Below are positions 6,033 to 9,733 of a stretch of DNA of 9,733 bases, piece after piece. Each line of letters opens with the position of its first letter. The first letter of the stretch is position 1. Source of the stretch: an uncultured bacterium (GTDB lineage: Bacteria; Bacillota; Clostridia; Lachnospirales; Lachnospiraceae); the NCBI GenBank assembly GCA_905214365.1, contig CAJMMH010000084.1:1-9733 (forward strand), in the 5' to 3' direction. Below the pieces are notes generated by a model. That model was given only the letters and a program-made list of their open reading frames with translations. It was not told the origin of the DNA and searched no databases. Made by a program: the position numbers and the translations under genes.

Positions 6033-7949
6033 TCAGTAATCAAGTCCGGCAAGCTTTCCGGCTGCGCTCAGTTCGGCAAGCTTATCGGATCTTTCCTTCT
6101 GCCATGCCTCGTATGCCGCATAGTATTCGTCAGTGCTGATACCCTTCTTATAAATATGCTGATACTTATAACGGCCATCTGATGCGCCAAACGCTGCATA
6201 CTGGGATTCAAACGGCATCAGATTGGATGCGCAGTAGCCGGTACCGCCTCTCATGTACGGAATTACCAGACACTGATCCTGAATCAGCCACCGCTCGCAC
6301 TCTGCCAGTGCATTGTATCTCTTATCCAGGTCAACGTACTCGCTTGCAGCTTCGCTTACCATGTCATCGTAAACAATGTCGCTGTAGTAGCGTCCATCCT
6401 TGCCTTCCTTAGCTCCCTCAACCTGCTCATCAGTAACAGTGCTCATGCCGTCTGCCATGTAGATGAAGTTCGTACGATTCTGAACGATGGTAAACGGATC
6501 TGTATAGGAAAGCGGATCCGCATAATCAGCCAGCCAGGTGGTCGGCATGATGCAGTAGTTTCCTGCGCGGAGCGTTGTGTTGGAGAAATCGGTATCCGCG
6601 TATGCTTCGATTACAACATCAATATAATCGGTTCCAAGGTCACGCTCCCATTGCTGCTCGATAACCTGTGCGCGGTTTGCCTGTTCAGAAGAGCCTGCAT
6701 TGTACGGCATATAGATGATGATCGGGAAGGTTGCGCCTGCCTCGGTCAGCTCTTCGATTGCCTTTTCCTTATACTCCAGTGCCTTCTCTACATCGTAGGT
6801 ATCCGCACTTGCCAGATCCTTCAGTGCGTCCAGCTGCGTATAATCCACGCCGTCAACCGCACAGAAGTCTGCCGGTGTAATCGTATTCTGAATATGTGCC
6901 TCCGCGTTGTTCGGATCCTGTGTCATAATCGCGGCAATCTTATCAAACGCGTAATAAATCGACTTTCTGAAGTTCACATTGTTAACTGCCAGCTTCCAGT
7001 TTTCCGGCTGATACTGCTCGTCGAAGGTCGGATAGAAGTTGAAGCAGTAATAATACGAATAGAAGCTCGGACGGCTCGGACGAATCAGATCCGCCTTTTC
7101 CGGATCATTAAGCCAGTCAGTCAGCTGCTCGTTCGGGATATCCGCGTAGTTGATCTCGCCGCGGAGGAACATTTCCGGAGCAACGGTATCCGCTTCTGCG
7201 TTATATGTCTTTGTAATCTTAGTGATATACATGTTTTCGGCATCCCAGTAGGTCGGATTCTGCTCAAGAATAATCTTGTACTGCGGCTCATACTCAGTCA
7301 TAATAAACTCACCGTTGTACAGCATGGTCTGATTATCCGTAGAAAACGTATCGCCGCACTCTTCAATAAACTGCGCATTTGCCGGGAAGTAACATTTGTA
7401 GGTCATCGCAGACAGAAAATACGGAACCGGTCCGGTCAGCGTATACTCCAGTGTGTAATCATCCAGCGCCTTTACACCGACTGTTGAGAAATCCGCATCC
7501 TCACCCCTGCTGGTCGCGTCATAATACTCTTCCGCACCGTCAATGACGAACAGCATATCCGCCAGCTTGGAACCGTTTTTCGCGTTCAGAATATACTCGG
7601 CAGAGGTTACCCAGTCGTTTGCTGTTGTCTCTGCGTATTCCTGCTTATCGTAAGTCATCCACTTAACGCCCTTGCGGATGTTGAAGGTCCAGACCAGACC
7701 GTCATCGGAACGAGTCCAGCTCTCTGCCAGACATGGCTGCGCAAGTCCCAGGTAATCATACTCAACCAGAGAATCAATGTACTCAGCCGGGGTATTTGAT
7801 GTGGCAACCAGATAATTCCAGTCAGTCACATCGCCGCTGAACAGATAGTTCAGCTCTGTGGTGTCGCTGATCTCCGGTTCATCCGCCATAACCGCTGCCG
7901 GAGACGCTGCCAGTGCCAGTGCTATTATCAGTCCTACCGCTTTTTTCAT
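6033..7949 (-). CDS. Extracellular peptide-binding protein of the ABC importer (SBP family 5)
   Basis: This 638-residue protein captures the substrate outside the cell and delivers it to the permeases encoded next in the operon. The N-terminus is a clear signal peptide: MKKA, a hydrophobic core (VGLIIALALAASPAAV), then V-M-A before Asp23, a signal-peptidase-I site. The mature protein follows the DppA/OppA pattern: LNYLFSGDVTDWNYL, an early LAESWTRSDDGLVWTFNIRKGVKW block (the classic family signature), LEYTLTGPVPYFLSA, and a central FRKSIYYAFDK block. It is longer than the roughly 540 residues usual for the family. Unlike most Gram-positive members it has no lipobox cysteine near the cleavage site. 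The start is an ATG with AGGGAGAG about eight bases upstream. The peptide class cannot be read from the sequence. Confidence 0.93.
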   Translation of the reverse strand: MKKAVGLIIALALAASPAAVMADEPEISDTTELNYLFSGDVTDWNYLVATSNTPAEYIDSLVEYDYLGLAQPCLAESWTRSDDGLVWTFNIRKGVKWMTYDKQEYAETTANDWVTSAEYILNAKNGSKLADMLFVIDGAEEYYDATSRGEDADFSTVGVKALDDYTLEYTLTGPVPYFLSAMTYKCYFPANAQFIEECGDTFSTDNQTMLYNGEFIMTEYEPQYKIILEQNPTYWDAENMYITKITKTYNAEADTVAPEMFLRGEINYADIPNEQLTDWLNDPEKADLIRPSRPSFYSYYYCFNFYPTFDEQYQPENWKLAVNNVNFRKSIYYAFDKIAAIMTQDPNNAEAHIQNTITPADFCAVDGVDYTQLDALKDLASADTYDVEKALEYKEKAIEELTEAGATFPIIIYMPYNAGSSEQANRAQVIEQQWERDLGTDYIDVVIEAYADTDFSNTTLRAGNYCIMPTTWLADYADPLSYTDPFTIVQNRTNFIYMADGMSTVTDEQVEGAKEGKDGRYYSDIVYDDMVSEAASEYVDLDKRYNALAECERWLIQDQCLVIPYMRGGTGYCASNLMPFESQYAAFGASDGRYKYQHIYKKGISTDEYYAAYEAWQKERSDKLAELSAAGKLAGLDY

Positions 7950-8124
7950 CCTTTTTCTCTCCCTGTTTCCCGGGCATATCCGAGCTCCTGCCGTTCCCTT
8001 CTGTTTTCCGTTTTGGCGCCGCAGCCGCTTCGCATTTCCCTGAACTCATAAGGAATCAATGTTTGAAATCTGCATGGAGGACTTTTTACATTGCAGGAAA
8101 GTTCAACGAAGTTCCCGATAATAT

Positions 8125-8160
8125 AAAAAAGCGCACAAAGCTTCTGCTTTATGCGCCCTT
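8125..8160 (-). terminator. Leader hairpin A, intrinsic-terminator form
   Basis: On the minus strand GCGCATAAAGC, loop AGAA, GCTTTGTGCGC (8146-8156 and 8131-8141) forms an 11-bp stem with one U-G pair, followed directly by six T's (8125-8130) and then ATATT. This is a textbook rho-independent terminator. It lies about 175 bases before the binding-protein start. On the plus strand the stem has a mismatch and no T-tract, so it is built for minus-strand transcription. Confidence 0.8.
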
Positions 8161-8173
8161 GCATCTTCCCAAC

Positions 8174-8230
8174 TTCTGTATGTTCAGACCGGCTATGGCA
8201 CTTTGCCGGAATCGCTCTGAATATACAGAA
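8174..8230. repeat. 15-base inverted repeat between the two leader hairpins
   Basis: TTCTGTATGTTCAGA (8174-8188) and TCTGAATATACAGAA (8216-8230) pair over 14 of 15 positions, with a G-U pair on the plus-strand RNA and an A-C mismatch on the minus-strand RNA. Between them CCGGC (8189-8193) and GCCGG (8205-8209) extend the stem. On the minus strand one arm takes in part of the T-tract of leader hairpin B, so the two structures would compete. Confidence 0.6.
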
Positions 8231-8258
8231 AAGCGCATTGAACCTACGTCCAATGCGC
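8229..8258 (-). terminator. Leader hairpin B, intrinsic-terminator form
   Basis: On the minus strand GCGCATTG (8251-8258) and CAATGCGC (8233-8240) form a perfect 8-bp stem around a 10-base loop, followed by TTTT (8229-8232) and CTG. The T-tract is shorter than that of hairpin A, so termination is probably weaker. It lies about 150 bases past the GNAT stop and about 40 bases after the predicted operon start. It could serve as the GNAT terminator, as an attenuator of the transporter operon, or both. Confidence 0.65.
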
Positions 8259-8305
8259 CATTGCATTTCTATGTGATTTCTGTTTTAATTCCTTACTGCA
8301 CTGCC

Positions 8306-8334
8306 AATATAACACAGCGGCCAATAAATTGCAA
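8306..8334 (-). promoter_or_regulatory. Sigma-A-type promoter of the peptide-importer operon
   Basis: On the minus strand TTGCAA (8329-8334), a 17-base spacer and TATATT (8306-8311) match the housekeeping consensus well. The -10 is preceded by TGT, an extended -10 feature. Transcription would start near 8300. It lies past the GNAT stop and ahead of both leader hairpins. I saw no comparable pair between the hairpins and the binding-protein gene. Confidence 0.65.
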
Positions 8335-8408
8335 GCCTTTTTTTCATATTTTCTTCACAAATTATTTCAGCTTGGGTTACTGTTCACGCCGCGCTCGAAC
8401 AGCAGCCG

Positions 8409-8903
8409 TCAGTCTTTTGCTGAAGCATCCACATGCAGATGCGGATTTCCGGTATCGTTGAGATACTGGATCATTCCCGGTCCAAGCTGCTCGGTCGGAC
8501 GCGCCAGAAAGCCGTGCTGCTCATAAAAGCTTTCACGTCCCTTCGCACACATCAGGTCAAACATCAACTCTGTTCCCGGAATCCGGTGCGCCTCTGCCCA
8601 CGCAATCAGCTCCTTCAAAAGAACGGAGCCGATGCCGTAGCCCTGCGCCTGCGGCGGAATGATCAGATCCTGAACGTAGCAGATCACCGCGCCGTCCCCG
8701 ACTAGTCGTCCCATTCCAATCGGCTGATCCGCCAGATACGCGCCGACTGTTACTAGGCTGTTTTCCAGCGCAAGCTCCGCCTGTTTTTTTGAAAGCCGTT
8801 TCCACCCGACCCGCTTGCGCAGCTTCAGGTACTCGTCGGACGTGATGGTATTGAAGCGCAGTTCAACCGCCTCTTTTGCTGTTTCTTCTGACCGCTCGCT
8901 CAT
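8409..8903 (-). CDS. GNAT-family N-acetyltransferase
   Basis: This 164-residue protein has the Gcn5-related acetyltransferase fold, which moves acetyl from acetyl-CoA to an amine. Strand beta-4 (VICYVQDLIIPP) leads into the acetyl-CoA pyrophosphate loop QAQGYGIG (85-92, the Q/RxxGxG/A motif) and its helix VLLKELIAWAEAH. The late FYEQHGF (126-132) is the usual motif B. The C-terminal ~25 residues (GPGMIQYLNDTGNPHLHVDA) carry two histidines and lie outside the core fold. The start is an ATG ten bases after the cupin stop, with GAGG eight bases upstream, so the two genes are probably co-transcribed. The acceptor may be a small molecule or a protein; the sequence does not show which. The nearest terminator downstream is leader hairpin B. 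Confidence 0.85.
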   Translation of the reverse strand: MSERSEETAKEAVELRFNTITSDEYLKLRKRVGWKRLSKKQAELALENSLVTVGAYLADQPIGMGRLVGDGAVICYVQDLIIPPQAQGYGIGSVLLKELIAWAEAHRIPGTELMFDLMCAKGRESFYEQHGFLARPTEQLGPGMIQYLNDTGNPHLHVDASAKD

Positions 8904-8913
8904 ACCCGCAGCC

Positions 8914-9255
8914 TCAGCCTTCGTTGATGATCAGCGCAATCATCTCCATATCTTCCTCGGAATCGTTGCGCATCGCATGGCCCTCGCCACACGGAATTGT
9001 ACAGATATCGCCTGCGGTAACCGGATGCTCGCCGTCCTTGTCGGTAAATACGCCGTGTCCCTTGATGACATAGTACGGCTCGGTATTTCCGGTATGAATA
9101 TGCCAGCCGATGCCACAGTGAGGCGGGATAATCACATGATTATACAGCTTGCCATGTCCCATCAGCTCTTCCTGCGTCAGAATCGGCATCATCAGAATGT
9201 AGCCGTCTCCGCCCTGTACATTATCCTTACGGATTGCTTTTCTTCTCGTAACCAT
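8914..9255 (-). CDS. Small single-domain cupin protein
   Basis: This 113-residue protein is a one-domain cupin (Cupin_2 type), a beta barrel that usually binds a divalent metal. Both conserved motifs are complete. Motif 1 is HIH, four residues, E, six residues, G, giving H52, H54 and E59. Motif 2 is PCGEGHAMRN, with H93 as the fourth ligand. These residues predict a metal site, but the family ranges from sugar isomerases to dioxygenases and ligand sensors, so the reaction is unknown. The start is an ATG with AGAGG nine bases upstream. It lies 80 bases after apt and 10 bases before the GNAT gene, so it probably shares a transcript with the latter. No terminator is evident between apt and this gene. 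Confidence 0.85.
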   Translation of the reverse strand: MVTRRKAIRKDNVQGGDGYILMMPILTQEELMGHGKLYNHVIIPPHCGIGWHIHTGNTEPYYVIKGHGVFTDKDGEHPVTAGDICTIPCGEGHAMRNDSEEDMEMIALIINEG

Positions 9256-9335
9256 ATTTTTTTACCTCTTTACGGATCCCGGAATCCCGCTGTGCCTGAC
9301 CCTGCCAGTCGCAGTGTATGCCGGGAGTATATTTT

Positions 9336-9733
9336 TTATTTTCCGGAATAAATCACTGCGGACTGTACATCATAGCCCTTCAGACGGTCTCTGCCGTGAA
9401 GACCGGCAAGCTCCAGCAGGAAAATGATCTTTACAACCTTGCCGCCGAGTTCCTCAACCAGCTTGACAGCAGCTTCCATCGTTCCGCCGGTTGCAATCAG
9501 ATCGTCAACCAGAACCACACGATCGCCCGGCTTGATCGCATCCTTGTGCATCTCGATCTCGGCTGTGCCGTACTCCAGCGCATACGCTCTCGATACGGTC
9601 TCTCGCGGCAGCTTGCCCTTCTTACGAACCGGCACAAATGCCTTGTGCTCCGAATAGGCAATCGGAGTTCCGAACAGAAAACCTCTCGACTCCAGACCCG
9701 CTACTACATCGTACTCGGTATCACCGATCAGCT
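9336..9733 (-). CDS. apt: Adenine phosphoribosyltransferase, 5' end beyond window
   Basis: Apt converts adenine and PRPP to AMP and pyrophosphate in cytosolic purine salvage. About 131 C-terminal residues are present, so roughly 40 at the N-terminus lie past the window edge. The visible part runs LIGDTEYDVVAGLESRGFLF, then GTPIAYSEHKAFVPVRKKGKLP, which is the typical Apt middle region. The PRPP-binding loop VVLVDDLIATGGTM is intact, with the two acidic residues and the ATGGT core, and the C-terminal ELAGLHGRDRL is characteristic of the family. The frame stays open to the window edge, so the GTG at 9633-9635 is an internal valine and not a start. Stop is TAA. In many Firmicutes apt lies near recJ or relA; those would be outside this window. 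Confidence 0.95.
   Translation of the reverse strand, partial: LIGDTEYDVVAGLESRGFLFGTPIAYSEHKAFVPVRKKGKLPRETVSRAYALEYGTAEIEMHKDAIKPGDRVVLVDDLIATGGTMEAAVKLVEELGGKVVKIIFLLELAGLHGRDRLKGYDVQSAVIYSGK

Larger units (their letters stand above)
7950..8300 (-). promoter_or_regulatory. Long structured 5' leader of the peptide-importer operon
   Basis: From the predicted start near 8300 the operon would carry about 350 bases of untranslated RNA. Its first half is filled by two terminator-like hairpins with an inverted repeat between them; the second half (7950-8117) shows no clear element beyond the ribosome binding site. The hairpins are two copies of one motif: ATGCAA, one base, GGCGCAT (starting at 8266 and 8164), a 20-base middle, then GCGCTTTT. 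Within each copy the ATGC upstream could pair with the GCAT in the 5' arm of the hairpin and so compete with it, a possible antiterminator. I see no T-box sequence and no riboswitch class I can name. The hairpins may instead only stop transcription from the GNAT gene upstream. Confidence 0.5.

Noticed and set aside
6651..7487. Plus-strand frame of 278 codons
   Set aside because: Antisense shadow of the binding-protein gene; composition is typical of reverse-frame translation.
8118..8300. T-box, guanidine-II (mini-ykkC) or other named riboswitch in the transporter leader
   Set aside because: No T-box antiterminator sequence is present. The ACG in the loop of hairpin B is not in a mini-ykkC tetraloop and is absent from copy A. 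I could not match another class by eye.
8380..8402. CTGTTC/GAACAG stem-loop just after the GNAT stop as its terminator
   Set aside because: Only six base pairs with an 11-base loop and no T-tract on the minus strand.
9256..9335. Terminator or promoter between apt and the cupin gene
   Set aside because: Only a weak CCCGG/CCGGG pairing across a long loop with no T-tract, and no convincing -35/-10 pair.

Overview
The window looks like a chromosomal segment from an anaerobic, spore-forming Clostridium-class Firmicute, most likely a Lachnospiraceae member. The grounds are a SleC-type spore cortex-lytic protein, AGGAG-type ribosome binding sites, T-tailed intrinsic terminators and a one-piece two-domain peptide-transporter ATPase. 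Every gene I can support is on the minus strand, so the window reads from right to left. Nothing points to a prophage, IS element, CRISPR array or rRNA/tRNA gene.

Right end (9733 to 8409): the 3' three quarters of adenine phosphoribosyltransferase (apt), then a small one-domain cupin protein and a GNAT acetyltransferase only 10 bases apart, which are probably co-transcribed.

Middle (8408 to 1749): a five-function peptide ABC importer laid out as one operon. In order of transcription it has a long structured leader with a good sigma-A-type promoter, the extracellular solute-binding protein, a gap of about 210 bases with two stem-loops, permease 1 (TTG start), permease 2 (its start overlaps the previous stop by one base), and one fused protein carrying both ATPase domains. 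A strong terminator lies 16 bases past the last stop. The binding protein captures peptide, the two permeases form the channel, and the fused ATPase supplies both nucleotide-binding domains. The stem-loops after the binding-protein gene could keep its expression above that of the membrane parts.

Left end (1576 to 1): a sleC-like gene behind a possible sporulation-type promoter, followed by a short zinc-ribbon reading frame that has no ordinary start codon.

The most unusual part is the 350-base leader of the transporter operon. It holds two diverged direct copies of a motif 102 bases apart, each ending in a GCGC-based terminator hairpin followed by T's, and the paired arms differ in a compensating way. 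A 15-base inverted repeat lies between the hairpins. I do not recognise this as a known riboswitch or T-box. It may be a tandem attenuator or a dispersed hairpin repeat. Other points of interest are a binding protein with a plain secretory signal and no lipobox, loss of all four usual cysteines in the ATPase linker motif, and a pair of identical 12-base repeats bracketing the gap before the ATPase gene.
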